Below, in pieces: positions 25,135-34,694 of a stretch of DNA of 64,000 nt. The first letter of the stretch is position 1, and each line of letters starts with the position of its first letter. Both the position numbers and the translations under genes were made by a program. The notes beneath the pieces were generated by a model. It did not search any database and had not been told where the DNA came from. It was given only the letters and a program-made list of their open reading frames with translations. The DNA lies in the NCBI GenBank assembly GCA_009929855.1, contig RZZN01000008.1, positions 1-64,000 on the forward strand. Direction: 5' to 3'. Source of the DNA: Gammaproteobacteria bacterium. GTDB taxonomy: Bacteria; Pseudomonadota; Gammaproteobacteria; Chromatiales; Chromatiaceae.

Positions 25135-26325
25135 ATGCCGCACATGAGCGATCTGGCTGGAGGTCTCGACATCCGCTTGGAGACTGCCTCGGACGGGCAT
25201 GTCTGTCGCATCGACTCGACCCGCCCGGTGCATGCCGCCGCGGTGTTCAAGGGCCGCACGCTGGAGCAGACGGCCAGTCGTCTACCGCTGCTTTACTCGG
25301 TGTGCGCGCGCGCACAGTCCGCGGCCGCGGCCGCGGCGCTCGAGCAGGCATCCGGGCTCACGCCGAGTCCGGGTGCGCGTCTGGGTCGCGAGGCCGCGAT
25401 CCTCACCGAGACGATCCGCGAGCATCTTTGGCGCATCCTGCTCGACTGGCCGTTGCTACTGGACGAGCCGCCGGCGCGTGCGACGATGGCCACGGTCCTC
25501 GGCCTCACGAATCGAATCCTCAAGCAGCTCGATCCGGTCGAGGATCTCTTCCAACCTGGTAGCGGACGTCAGACGGGTATTCCGCCGCTGGCGCGGCAGC
25601 TGGCCACCGAGCTGGGCGCGTGCTTGGATCGGCATGTGTTCGGCATGCCCGCGCTCGCTTGGTTGGAGCGCATGACCGATGTGGCGGTCTTGATCGATTG
25701 GTCTCGCGCGGGCGAGACTGGAGCGGCACGTCTGCTGCGCTCGGTGCTGGATGCGGGCGAGGCGGCGCTGGGTCGAGCCGATGTCGCCGAGCTGCCAGAG
25801 ATCGCGGATGCCGCGCTGATCGCTCGGCTCAGCAGTGAATCCGCCAGCGAATTCATCGCCCGGCCGACCTGGGAGGGCCAGCCGCGCGAGACCAGCCCCT
25901 TCACCCGCGCGCTTGACACGCGCTTGGTGCGCGCACTGGTCGATGCGCATGGACGGGGTCTGCTCGCGCGTTTGGCGGCACAGCTGCACGAGGTGGCGAG
26001 CGCTCTCTCGGCGCTGCTCGGCGCGCCAGTCCCTGACCAGGCGCCGCCCTCGCTTGGGCCGCGGGCCGGCGTCGGCGCGGGTGTCGGTCTGGGCCGGGCG
26101 CGGGCCGCGCGCGGATTGCTGGTGCATTATGTCCGGCTCGAGCAGGGGCGGGTCGATGAGTATCGGATCCTGGCCCCGACCGAGTGGAATTTTCACCCGC
26201 TGGGCGTGGTCGCCCAAGGGCTCGCGGCCTTGCCGCCGGGTTCGGAGCCCGAGCGGCGGCGGCGTGCCGAACTCTTGATCACGGCGATCGACCCCTGCGT
26301 TGCGTTCAAGCTCAGTCTGGCCTAG
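25135..26325 (+). CDS. hupK: HupK-like hydrogenase maturation protein
   Basis: A 396-residue protein distantly like the large subunit of [NiFe] hydrogenases. The C-terminus reads DPCVAF, a remnant of the DPCxxC nickel site that lacks the second cysteine. The N-terminal site is reduced to YSVCARAQS in place of RxCGxC. HupK/HoxV proteins with these reduced motifs help build or hand over the Fe(CN)2CO cofactor (family knowledge). It precedes hypC by 52 bases. The start may be 25135 or 25144. An Ala-rich run lies at about 60-70 and a Gly/Ala/Arg-rich stretch at about 305-325. Confidence 0.8.
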   Translation: MPHMSDLAGGLDIRLETASDGHVCRIDSTRPVHAAAVFKGRTLEQTASRLPLLYSVCARAQSAAAAAALEQASGLTPSPGARLGREAAILTETIREHLWRILLDWPLLLDEPPARATMATVLGLTNRILKQLDPVEDLFQPGSGRQTGIPPLARQLATELGACLDRHVFGMPALAWLERMTDVAVLIDWSRAGETGAARLLRSVLDAGEAALGRADVAELPEIADAALIARLSSESASEFIARPTWEGQPRETSPFTRALDTRLVRALVDAHGRGLLARLAAQLHEVASALSALLGAPVPDQAPPSLGPRAGVGAGVGLGRARAARGLLVHYVRLEQGRVDEYRILAPTEWNFHPLGVVAQGLAALPPGSEPERRRRAELLITAIDPCVAFKLSLA

Positions 26326-26377
26326 TCTCACCTCTGCCGCTCGACATCCATCCCATCCGTGTCTCGAGGTCGCCCCC

Positions 26378-26605
26378 ATGTGTCTTGCCGTCCCGGCCCG
26401 CATCACCGCCATCGACGCGCCCAACCAGACCGCGGTCGTCGCGCTCGGGGGCATCAGCAAGCCGATCTCATTGGCGCTGGTCGATGATGTGACGGTCGGT
26501 GATTATGTCCTGGTGCATGTCGGCTATGCGCTCAACAAGATCAGCGAGGAGGAGGCGCGTCTGACACTCGAGACCATCGCCGCGATTGCCCCGCCCCATG
26601 ATTGA
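26378..26605 (+). CDS. hypC: [NiFe]-hydrogenase maturation chaperone HypC
   Basis: A 75-residue HypC/HupF protein. It starts MCLAVPARI, the conserved N-terminus in which Cys2 binds the iron centre with HypD. DYVLVHVGYALNKISEEEA is the typical C-terminal helix region. The ATG at 26378 is fixed by the need for Cys at position 2; a longer frame from 26300 is not real. It lies upstream of hypD by 90 bases. Confidence 0.95.
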   Translation: MCLAVPARITAIDAPNQTAVVALGGISKPISLALVDDVTVGDYVLVHVGYALNKISEEEARLTLETIAAIAPPHD

Positions 26606-26695
26606 TCCCATCGAGATCCGGCCGTCGCGGTTGCACGGCGGCATGACTCATCCCTCGCGGCGCCAGACGGCGGCTATCCACGAGTCGCGCGACCC

Positions 26696-27832
26696 ATGAA
26701 GTACATCGACGAGTTTCGTGATCAGCGGCTTGCCCAGGGGCTTGCCGCGGCCATCGCCGCCGCGGTCCAGCCGGGGCGCGAGTATCGTCTCATGGAGTTC
26801 TGCGGTGGCCACACCCACGCCATCTATCGTTATGGCGTGCAGCATCTGATGCCACCCAATGTGCGCTTCATCCATGGACCGGGCTGTCCGGTGTGCGTGT
26901 TGCCGATGGAGCGCATCGACCAGGCCATCGCGCTGGCCAGTCAGCATGGTGTGACGCTCTGCACCTATGGCGATCTGATGCGTGTGCCGGGCAGCGCACG
27001 CAAGAGCCTGCTGAAGGCCAAGGCCGAGGGGGCCGACGTCCGGATGATCTATTCGACCCAGGATGCCCTGAGGATCGCGCGCGCGCATCCAGGTCTGCAG
27101 GTCGTCCTGTTCGCGATCGGCTTCGAGACCACCACGCCGCCGACCGCGGTCGCCCTCAAGCAGGCGCGCGCCGAGGGTCTGAGCAATTTCTCGGTCTTCT
27201 GCAATCATGTCCTGACGCCACCAGCGCTGCGGGCGATCCTGAGCGATGCCGGCCCCGATGGGGTGCGGGTCGACGGTATCCTGGGACCATCGCATGTCAG
27301 CACACTGATCGGCAGCCAGCCCTATGCCTTCGTCCCCCGTGACTTCGGTCTCCCGGTGGTGATCGCGGGCTTCGAGCCGTTGGATGTGATGCAATCGGTG
27401 CTGATGCTGGTGAGCCAGCTCAACGCGGGCCGCCGCGAGGTCGAGAATCAATATACCCGTGCCGTCACCGCGAGCGGAAACCGCAAGGCCCAGGCCCTGA
27501 TGGCCGAGGTCTTTCGTGTCCGCGCGCGTTTCCAGTGGCGCGGGCTCGGCATGCTGCCCGACAGCGCGCTGGCGCTGGCCGATGTCTATGCGGATCTGGA
27601 TGCCGAGCAGCGCTTTGCGGTCGCGCCGACCCCCGCGCGCGAGGTCAGTGGCTGCGAGTGTCCGGCGATCCTGCGCGGGGTGAAACAGCCGGTCGACTGC
27701 GCGCTCTTTGGCAAGCCCTGCACGCCCGAGAATCCAATGGGTGCCTGCATGGTCTCCTCGGAGGGTGCCTGCGCCGCCTATTGGAGCTATGGGCGGCTGC
27801 GCGCGGCGTCCGCGACGCCTGATCCGCGCTGA
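26696..27832 (+). CDS. hypD: [NiFe]-hydrogenase maturation scaffold HypD
   Basis: A 378-residue iron-sulfur protein that, with HypC, carries the Fe(CN)2CO group. Conserved motifs are present: MEFCGGHTHA, HGPGCPVCV, GFETTTPPTA, HVSTLIGSQPY and the C-terminal cysteine set CECPAILRG, PCTPENPMGACMVSSEGACAA, which binds the [4Fe-4S] cluster. Length and spacing are standard. Next is hypE after 36 bases. Confidence 0.97.
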   Translation: MKYIDEFRDQRLAQGLAAAIAAAVQPGREYRLMEFCGGHTHAIYRYGVQHLMPPNVRFIHGPGCPVCVLPMERIDQAIALASQHGVTLCTYGDLMRVPGSARKSLLKAKAEGADVRMIYSTQDALRIARAHPGLQVVLFAIGFETTTPPTAVALKQARAEGLSNFSVFCNHVLTPPALRAILSDAGPDGVRVDGILGPSHVSTLIGSQPYAFVPRDFGLPVVIAGFEPLDVMQSVLMLVSQLNAGRREVENQYTRAVTASGNRKAQALMAEVFRVRARFQWRGLGMLPDSALALADVYADLDAEQRFAVAPTPAREVSGCECPAILRGVKQPVDCALFGKPCTPENPMGACMVSSEGACAAYWSYGRLRAASATPDPR

Positions 27833-27868
27833 TGGGCGCCTGAGCTTCAATCCACATCAGGAGACGGC

Positions 27869-28915
27869 ATGACATCCGATCGGCGCTTTCCAGCGCGGCT
27901 CGATCTGGCGAGCGGTACCGTCGACATGAGCCATGGCGCGGGCGGCCGCGCCATGGCCCAACTCATCGGCGAGCTGTTCCAGCGGTATCTCGACCACGCG
28001 TTGCTCCTCCAGGGCAACGATCAGGCGCTCTTCGCGCCACCGCCCGGACGGCTGGTCATGAGTACCGATGGTCATGTGATCTCGCCGCTCTTCTTCCCGG
28101 GCGGCGATATCGGTGCGCTCGCCGTGCATGGCACCATCAACGATGTGGCCATGGCGGGCGCCCGCCCGCTCTATCTCGCGGCCGGCTTCATCCTGGAGGA
28201 AGGCTTCCCGCTCGCCGATCTCGAGCGCATCGTCGCGAGCATGGCGCGCGCCGCCAAGCATGCCGGCGTGCCGGTCGTCACCGGGGACACCAAGGTGGTG
28301 GAGCGCGGCAAGGGTGATGGTGTCTTCATCACCACGACCGCGATCGGCGTCGTGCCAGAGGGTCTCCTGATCTCGGGTGATCGCGCCACGCCTGGTGATG
28401 CCATCCTGGTCAGCGGGACCCTGGGTGATCATGGCGTGGCCATCCTCTCACGCCGCGAGGGACTCGATTTCGAGACCGCGATCGAATCCGACAGCGCCGC
28501 CCTGCATGAGCTGGTCGCCGACATGGTCGCCGCCGTGCCCGAGATCCACTGTCTGCGCGACCCGACCCGCGGCGGCCTGGCCACCACCCTGAACGAGCTG
28601 GCGCACCAATCCGGTGTCGGCATGCAGATCGACGAGTCGGCCATCCCGATTCGCCCAGCGGTGGCCGCAGCCTGCGAGCTGCTCGGTCTCGATCCGCTCT
28701 ATGTGGCCAACGAGGGTAAGCTGATCGCGATCTGTGCGCCCGCGGACGCGCGGCGACTCTTGCAGACCATGCGCGCCCATCCGCTCGGCAGCGCCGCCGC
28801 CATCATCGGCGAGGTGGTGGCGGATCCGCATCGACTCGTGCAGATGACGACCAGTCTGGGGGGGAGTCGCATCGTCGATTGGTTGGCTGGCGAACAGCTG
28901 CCGCGGATCTGTTGA
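27869..28915 (+). CDS. hypE: [NiFe]-hydrogenase maturation protein HypE
   Basis: A 348-residue dehydratase that makes the cyanide ligands from a carbamoyl group on its C-terminal cysteine. The C-terminus PRIC is intact. Seen also: MSHGAGGRAMAQLI (nucleotide-binding start), HGTINDVAMAGA, TGDTKVVERG and DPTRGGLATTLNELA. An AGGAG ribosome site lies 7 bases before the ATG. hypA, hypB and hypF are not in the window. Confidence 0.97.
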   Translation: MTSDRRFPARLDLASGTVDMSHGAGGRAMAQLIGELFQRYLDHALLLQGNDQALFAPPPGRLVMSTDGHVISPLFFPGGDIGALAVHGTINDVAMAGARPLYLAAGFILEEGFPLADLERIVASMARAAKHAGVPVVTGDTKVVERGKGDGVFITTTAIGVVPEGLLISGDRATPGDAILVSGTLGDHGVAILSRREGLDFETAIESDSAALHELVADMVAAVPEIHCLRDPTRGGLATTLNELAHQSGVGMQIDESAIPIRPAVAAACELLGLDPLYVANEGKLIAICAPADARRLLQTMRAHPLGSAAAIIGEVVADPHRLVQMTTSLGGSRIVDWLAGEQLPRIC

Positions 28916-28986
28916 GTGGCCCCGGCGCGCCGTCAATCGTCATGAGGCTCTTGCATGCGCAATGATCGAGTGTTCTGGAGTACGCG

Positions 28987-29409
28987 ATGATCGACAGCGG
29001 CTGGATCGAGACCCATCAGGCGCTGCTCCTGTCACTCGCCGGCCTTTCCGTCCTGCTGTTCGTGGGCTCGTTGATCGCCTTGCCGTTCCTGCTGGCGCGC
29101 ATCCCCGAGGATTATTTCATCGATCAGCGCCGCCATGTGGCCCGGCTCAGACGACTGCACCCGCTGGTCTATCTGGCCCTGCGTCTGGTCAAGAACCTGG
29201 TCGGCTGGATCCTGGTGCTAGCGGGTCTGGTGATGTTGGTCCTGCCGGGGCAAGGCATCCTGACGATCCTCATGGGGCTCGTGCTCTGCGACTTCCCCGG
29301 CAAGTTCGCGCTGGAGCGGCGTCTCGCGAGCAACCCACGCATCCTCAGCGCGATCAATTGGATCCGGAGTCGCGGCGGGCATCCGCCCCTCATCGCGCCG
29401 CGTCCCTGA
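28987..29409 (+). CDS. small integral membrane protein (PGPGW-like)
   Basis: A 140-residue protein with two strong membrane helices (about 12-36 and 68-103). A loop motif VLPGQGILTILMGL recalls the PGPGW family of putative transmembrane proteins, with Gln in place of the second Pro. Its cytoplasmic parts are rich in Arg. A GGAG lies 7 bases before the start. Function unknown. It follows hypE by 71 bases, but nothing ties it to hydrogenase assembly. Confidence 0.65.
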   Translation: MIDSGWIETHQALLLSLAGLSVLLFVGSLIALPFLLARIPEDYFIDQRRHVARLRRLHPLVYLALRLVKNLVGWILVLAGLVMLVLPGQGILTILMGLVLCDFPGKFALERRLASNPRILSAINWIRSRGGHPPLIAPRP

Positions 29410-29418
29410 CCCGCGCGC

Positions 29419-30276
29419 CTAGGCTGTAAATTTGTAGAGGATGTCGCTGACGCGTCCACGCCAGTAGGGTGAGCGGCCCTCCGGTGGGATCCAGGCGACC
29501 TCGGCCTGAAGCGGGATGCGCATGCCGCCGCGCTCCTGGTAGTCCGCGAATCGGACCTCCCATGGGGTGGCGACCATCTTGCCGTCGATCGCTCGATAGC
29601 GCCCGCTGGCCTGGGCCGAGCCGATCAGTCCAGTGTCGGCGAAATCGAATCGCAGCGAGACACTCAGATCGCCGTCGGCGAGTGTCGCCCGGGCTGCCTG
29701 TGCATCGATCGGCTCCCAGCGCACGCCCTGACTCGGGAGCAGCTTGGTGGGATAAAGCGGGGCCTCGGCGAGGAAGCGCATCAGCTCGGCATGTGACAGC
29801 TCCGCGCTGCTGGGGACCTTGGCCAGCGGGAACAGACCAATCAGCGCGGCCTGCAGCAGACCCGTGCCGGCGATGTAGGCATCATGCACGAAGACCTTGA
29901 CGCCCGGACCCAATCCGATGCGCGCGTCCCAATCGAAACCGGCGCGCTCGGTGACGACGACCTGGCTGGCGACGACGCGCGACCACCGCCCTCGCGCGGG
30001 TGTCAGCGCGAACTCACCCTCCTGGCGCAGCTCCACGGCCGCGATGATGGGTTGGCCGGGCGTGAGCACGGCGCTCAGATAGGCCTGCACGGGTGGGGGT
30101 AGGTCGGCGAGCTCGGCCGGGTCATAGCGGGTCGTGAGACCAGTGCCGCGCGCGCCCTCCAGCCGTGAGCGCAGACTCTGGGTGGCGCTGGACCACCGCG
30201 AGATCCCCAACAGCAACAGGGACGCCGGTACGAAGACCAGCGCGAGCACGAGGAGTAGGAGCAGGTTCAGCCACAT
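29419..30276 (-). CDS. DUF6544-like membrane-anchored protein
   Basis: A 285-residue protein with one N-terminal helix ([23 protein letters not shown]) and a soluble domain of about 230 residues rich in beta strands. LPPPVQAYLSAVLTPGQP and WEVRFADYQERGGMRIP resemble the DUF6544 family. No function is known. The ATG at 30276 is chosen because the upstream extension is Arg/Pro-rich. It converges with the previous gene, leaving nine bases between the stops. Confidence 0.6.
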   Translation of the reverse strand: MWLNLLLLLVLALVFVPASLLLLGISRWSSATQSLRSRLEGARGTGLTTRYDPAELADLPPPVQAYLSAVLTPGQPIIAAVELRQEGEFALTPARGRWSRVVASQVVVTERAGFDWDARIGLGPGVKVFVHDAYIAGTGLLQAALIGLFPLAKVPSSAELSHAELMRFLAEAPLYPTKLLPSQGVRWEPIDAQAARATLADGDLSVSLRFDFADTGLIGSAQASGRYRAIDGKMVATPWEVRFADYQERGGMRIPLQAEVAWIPPEGRSPYWRGRVSDILYKFTA

Positions 30277-30519
30277 GGTTGCTTTCCGTTCTGAAAGGCG
30301 CGCGGCCAGGCCGCTGGGACTGGGTCTGCGAGCCGGCGCGGCGCCGACCGCCAACCGGACCGATTATATCCCCGCGCGGCGCTTTGCGGTGGAGTCCAGC
30401 GTTCACTCGACCTGAGTCACATGTGTCTGCTGTCGCATCGCGCGCGGGTCAACTCGGACCCCTGCGGATGGCCGCCAGGATTTGGCAACCGCCAACCGAC
30501 GAGGTATCGTTGTGCGGCC

Positions 30520-31497
30520 ATGGAGATACTCGCGCACGCAATCGGTCTCAGCCGTCGTTTTGGACGACACGCGGCTTTGCACGGGATCGATCTGGAGCTG
30601 CGGCAAGGGGAGGTACTGGGTCTGCTCGGCCCAAATGGGGCGGGCAAGACGACCTGTCTGAGGCTCTTGAGCGGTGACCTCGCGCCGAGCGCGGGACGCA
30701 TCGAGATCCTTGGTGTCGATCTCATGCGGCGTCCACTCCAGGTCAAGCGCCAACTGGGTTATCTCCCCGAGCGTCCACCACTCCATCCGGAGCTGCGGGT
30801 CGACGAGTATCTGCGCTACTGTGCCCGGCTGCGTCGGTTGCCGCGTGGCGCGGTGGCCGAGGCGGTGCGTCTGGCCAAGACGCGCTGTGGTCTGGACGCG
30901 GTCGGGCACACCCTCATCGCCAAGCTCTCGAAGGGCTTTCGTCAGCGTCTGGGGCTCGCGCAGGCGATCCTGCATCGGCCGCGTCTGTTGATCCTCGATG
31001 AGCCGACCGAGGGGCTCGACCCCGTGCAGATCCGCGAGGTTCGGGCACTGATCCGCGAATTGTCGCGCGAGTGCGGCATCATCCTATCGAGCCATGTCTT
31101 GTCCGAGGTCCAGGCCGTCTGCGATCGAGTGCTGGTGCTCGACCGCGGTCGGCTGGTGCGCGCCGATCCGGGCGACACCCCGCAGGCCAGTCGGCTGTGG
31201 CGGGTGCGGCCCCATCGGCGCGCCGTACAGGGGTCGCACACAGACGCCGACGCGCGGCGCTCGCTACCCTGCGTCGAGACGGCGATCGCGCTCGCGCTCG
31301 AGCGTCTGCACTGTGTCGAGGCCGCCGTGCCGCTCGGGCAGGGGCGTCAACGTGTGCTCCTGACCGAGGGGGCCACATCCGCCGACCTGGCACGCCAGCT
31401 CCTTGCCGCCGGCGCGGATCTCGATGAGCTGACCCCGGAGCGGGCCGATCTGGAGCGTGTCTTCTTCGATTCGATCGGTCTCGGGTGGACATCATGA
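30520..31497 (+). CDS. ABC-2 type transporter ATP-binding protein (GldA-like)
   Basis: A 325-residue ATPase: Walker A GLLGPNGAGKTTCLRLL, Walker B LLILDEPTEGLDP, switch His in SSHVLSE. The signature reads LSKGFRQRLGLA, the LSKG variant common in GldA/CcmA-type subunits. A C-terminal extension of about 100 residues is typical of this group. It is first in a tightly overlapping four-gene run with a permease, a GldG-like protein and a DUF4340 protein, as in gliding-type ABC systems. Its substrate is unknown. Confidence 0.9.
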   Translation: MEILAHAIGLSRRFGRHAALHGIDLELRQGEVLGLLGPNGAGKTTCLRLLSGDLAPSAGRIEILGVDLMRRPLQVKRQLGYLPERPPLHPELRVDEYLRYCARLRRLPRGAVAEAVRLAKTRCGLDAVGHTLIAKLSKGFRQRLGLAQAILHRPRLLILDEPTEGLDPVQIREVRALIRELSRECGIILSSHVLSEVQAVCDRVLVLDRGRLVRADPGDTPQASRLWRVRPHRRAVQGSHTDADARRSLPCVETAIALALERLHCVEAAVPLGQGRQRVLLTEGATSADLARQLLAAGADLDELTPERADLERVFFDSIGLGWTS

Positions 31498-32225
31498 TCG
31501 CGGTGATCGCCGCGCGTGAGCTGCGTAGCGCCTTGGTGACGCCACTGCCCTGGGTCCTGCTCGGCGGCGGTCAAGTCGTGCTCGCCTGGATCTTCCTCCA
31601 GGTCGTCGATGACTTCGCGGGCACCGAGGAGCGCGTGGCGAGCCTGACCACCGAGCTGACGCTCAATCTGTTCAGCTTCGCCGCGGTCATCCTGATGCTG
31701 GCCGCGCCCGTGCTGGCCATGCGGATGCTCAGTGGCGAGTTTCGCGATGGGACCTTCGACCTGGTCGCCACCGCGCCGGTGCGCATCGGCGAGCTGGTGC
31801 TCGGCAAGTTTCTCGCGTTGGCCTTCCTGCTGACGCCCTTCTGTCTGCTGCCAGGCGTCGCGGTCAGCCTGCTGGCGGGATCGGCCGAGCTGGACGTGGG
31901 TCAGCTGGCCGCGGCCACCCTCGGGTTGTGGCTGGTCGGTCTGATGTTCTGCGCCGTCGCGCTCTATGGCGCCAGTCTGAGCGAGCAGCCCGGGGCCGCG
32001 GTCCTCACCGCTTATGCGATCCTGCTGCTCTTGTCGATCATCGGCCGCGCCGACGCCATGAGCGGGCAGGCGCTGACACTCTTCGGCTGGTTGGCCTGGA
32101 ACGAGCATCTGCTGTGGTTTCTGCTGGGCGCGGTGCGTCTGAGCGATCTCGCCTACCTGGGCTCCTTCATGCTGTTCTTCCTGGCCTTGACCCAGCGGCG
32201 TCTGGCCAATCGGGTCTGGCGATGA
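31494..32225 (+). CDS. ABC-2 type transporter permease (GldF-like)
   Basis: A 243-residue inner-membrane protein with six predicted helices and the GTFDLVATAPVRIGELVLGKF loop typical of GldF-type ABC-2 permeases. The ATG at 31494 overlaps the ATPase stop (ATGA); a GTG at 31485 would add three residues. It overlaps the following GldG-like gene by four bases. Confidence 0.88.
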   Translation: MIAVIAARELRSALVTPLPWVLLGGGQVVLAWIFLQVVDDFAGTEERVASLTTELTLNLFSFAAVILMLAAPVLAMRMLSGEFRDGTFDLVATAPVRIGELVLGKFLALAFLLTPFCLLPGVAVSLLAGSAELDVGQLAAATLGLWLVGLMFCAVALYGASLSEQPGAAVLTAYAILLLLSIIGRADAMSGQALTLFGWLAWNEHLLWFLLGAVRLSDLAYLGSFMLFFLALTQRRLANRVWR

Positions 32226-33595
32226 GGCTGAACGACGCCGCGACGCGGATCCGCCTGGGTCAGGTCAATCGACTGCTCGCGGACACCCTCTTTCTGCTGC
32301 TGCTGCTCGCGATCCTGGTCGCGGCCGGTTGGCTGATCGCGCGCCATGATCGCTATTGGGACTGGACCGCCGCGCGCGACAACAGTCTGACGCCACAGAG
32401 CCTGGCGATCCTGGAGCGGCTCGACGGGCCGCTGAGGATCACCGTCTTCGCTGACCCCGCGAGTCCGCTCGGCGAGTCGATCGCGCCTCTCTTGGCACGC
32501 TATCGACAGGCGTTGCCGACTCTGGAGATCGACTATGTGGATCCGCAGCGCTTCCCCGATCGCACCCGTCAGGCCGGGGTGACCCTGGTCGGTCAGATGC
32601 TATTGGATCATCAGGGGCGGCGTGCGCTGCTCGATGAGCCCAGCGAGCGCGCGCTCAGCGCAGCCCTGGCCCGGTTCGGTCAGACGCGCATCCCCTGGGT
32701 GGCCGTGTCCGAGGGACATGGTGAGCGTGCCATCCAGGGCGAGTCTGGCGCCGATCTCGCGCGCCTCGGTCGGGAGCTGGCCGAGCGGGGCTTCCTCGCC
32801 CGCCCGCTGGATCTGGCGCGCGTGAGCGAGGTCCCGCTCAACACCCGGATCCTGGTGCTCTCCGCCCCGCGCATCCCAGTCTTCGAGGGTGTCGCCGAGC
32901 GTCTACTCGAGTATCTGGAGCGTGGCGGCAATCTCCTCTGGTTGATGGATCCAGGGCCACTCAATGGACTCGAGCCACTGCTCGAGTCCCTCGGGCTCCA
33001 GACCTTGCCGGGCATCGTCGTCGACGCCGACGCCGCCGCGCTGGGCGTGGCCACGGCGGCGGCGGCGGTGATCGCCGAGTATCCCGATCATCCGCTCGCG
33101 CGCGAGCTCGGCATCCCAGCCATCTTGCCCGGCAGTCTGGCCTTCGAGACCGAGCTGACGCCGGGCTGGACGCTGGAGACCGTGCTGGCCACTGGTGCGC
33201 GCAGCTGGAACGAGGTTGGCCGATTGGACGAGCTGGTCGAGCGCGATGCGGCGGGTGGCGAGCGGCTGGGTCCCTTGCCGGTGATCCTGGCATTGAGTCG
33301 TCCAGTCTTCGACACGGGACGCGAGCAACGTGTTTTGGTCGTCGGCGATGGTGACTTCGCCAGCAACGCTCAGATCGGTGCTTATGGCAATCGCGCGCTC
33401 GCACTCGCGCTGCTGTCCTGGCTGGCCGAGCCCGGCGAGCTGATCGACCTCCCGCCAGATCCTCGGGTGCCCGCGCCTCTGGTGCTCGATGATCGGCAAC
33501 GGCTGTGGATCGGGCTGGGTGCGTTGGTCTTGCTCCCGGGGCTGTTTCTGACGATCGGACTCAGCGTCCGCTGGTGGCGCTGGAGATCGCCATGA
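32222..33595 (+). CDS. GldG-family ABC-associated protein
   Basis: A 457-residue protein anchored by helices at both ends (about 23-42 and 425-448). Between them lies the ABC-type uncharacterized transport domain of GldG: DNSLTPQSLAILERLDGPLRI at the start, VAVSEGHGE, LERGGNLLWLMDPG and RVLVVGDGDFASNAQIGAYGN. It is coupled by ATGA on both sides. In gliding bacteria GldG works with GldA and GldF; in Proteobacteria the role of such sets is not settled. Confidence 0.85.
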   Translation: MRLNDAATRIRLGQVNRLLADTLFLLLLLAILVAAGWLIARHDRYWDWTAARDNSLTPQSLAILERLDGPLRITVFADPASPLGESIAPLLARYRQALPTLEIDYVDPQRFPDRTRQAGVTLVGQMLLDHQGRRALLDEPSERALSAALARFGQTRIPWVAVSEGHGERAIQGESGADLARLGRELAERGFLARPLDLARVSEVPLNTRILVLSAPRIPVFEGVAERLLEYLERGGNLLWLMDPGPLNGLEPLLESLGLQTLPGIVVDADAAALGVATAAAAVIAEYPDHPLARELGIPAILPGSLAFETELTPGWTLETVLATGARSWNEVGRLDELVERDAAGGERLGPLPVILALSRPVFDTGREQRVLVVGDGDFASNAQIGAYGNRALALALLSWLAEPGELIDLPPDPRVPAPLVLDDRQRLWIGLGALVLLPGLFLTIGLSVRWWRWRSP

Positions 33596-34689
33596 CCGCG
33601 CGCTGGATCCTGAACCTCCTCTTGCTCTTGGTGCTTGGCCTGCTCGGGTTGCTGATCCAGCAGGAGCTCGAGCGGATGCGCGCGCGACCGACCCTCGCTG
33701 GCAGCGGCTTGCCGCCGCCTCATCTGATCGAGATCATCCGCCAGGGCGAGCCCCGCATCCGGCTCGAGCGGCTCGCCGCCGGCTGGCGGATGCGCGAGCC
33801 CTGGGATGTGGATGCCGATCAGCAGCGCATTGACGCCCTCCTGGCGATCCGCGAGGCACCCCTGTTGCGTAGCATCCCGATCAGTGCCACCGAGCCGGGT
33901 GAGCTCGGCGAGCTGGGCTTGGATCCGGTGCGGCTGCGACTGCGCTTGGATACCACCGAGATCGCCATCGGTGGGCTCGACCCGATCGCGCAATGGCGCT
34001 ATGTCGCCAGTGACGACCTGGTGCACCTGATCCCCGACCATTTCCATCATCTGCTGATCGCGCCGCCGATCGAGATGGTGGCGCGGACGCTGCTTCCGCG
34101 TGATCCGGTGTGGGTCTTCGTGACCCGGGATGGGATCGCGCTGAGCGAACAGACACTGAACCGGCTTGCTGATCTGAGCGCCGAGCGTCTCGAGCCCATG
34201 GCCAGCGATCCGCTGACCGGCCCCTCGGTGGATGCGCGGGTCGAGCTTGGCGCGGCGGATGGAACGCGTCTGCGTTATCGGGTCTCCCCGGATGGGCGGC
34301 GCTGGAGTCGGCCGGATCTGGGGTTGACCTATGTCCTGGAGGTGGCCCCCGAGCTGGTCGAGGCGCCTGGTCCACTCGCCCCCGACCCGCTTGCGTCTGA
34401 TCCGCTCGCCTGGCCGAGCGCTGCCGATGCGCGCGCGGGTGCCGCGGAGGATCCGGCGGCACTCCAAACGCAGCTCGAGGATGGGGCGGCGGATCAGTCG
34501 CGGTCGCTGATGGATCCGGATGCGCCGCTCTCGGGCCAACTCCCACTCGGCCCACCCCCCGAGGTCAAGCTGCGACCGCGCGAGCTGGAGCGCGAGGTCG
34601 CGGACGAGCCGCCGCGGGCGCCAACGTCGCCGCTGCGCGAGGCCCCGCACGGCTTTGGTCTCGATCCCTTCGCCCCTGATCCGCAATAG
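33592..34689 (+). CDS. DUF4340 domain protein with low-complexity tail
   Basis: A 365-residue protein with one N-terminal helix ([18 protein letters not shown]), then a DUF4340-type domain (about 50-255) of repeated beta units ([29 protein letters not shown]). The last 110 residues are low complexity, rich in Pro, Asp, Ala and Glu ([14 protein letters not shown]). It ends the Gld-type operon. DUF4340 proteins regularly follow GldG genes. The tail may be a flexible periplasmic linker (inference). Confidence 0.8.
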   Translation: MTARWILNLLLLLVLGLLGLLIQQELERMRARPTLAGSGLPPPHLIEIIRQGEPRIRLERLAAGWRMREPWDVDADQQRIDALLAIREAPLLRSIPISATEPGELGELGLDPVRLRLRLDTTEIAIGGLDPIAQWRYVASDDLVHLIPDHFHHLLIAPPIEMVARTLLPRDPVWVFVTRDGIALSEQTLNRLADLSAERLEPMASDPLTGPSVDARVELGAADGTRLRYRVSPDGRRWSRPDLGLTYVLEVAPELVEAPGPLAPDPLASDPLAWPSAADARAGAAEDPAALQTQLEDGAADQSRSLMDPDAPLSGQLPLGPPPEVKLRPRELEREVADEPPRAPTSPLREAPHGFGLDPFAPDPQ

Positions 34690-34694
34690 TCATC

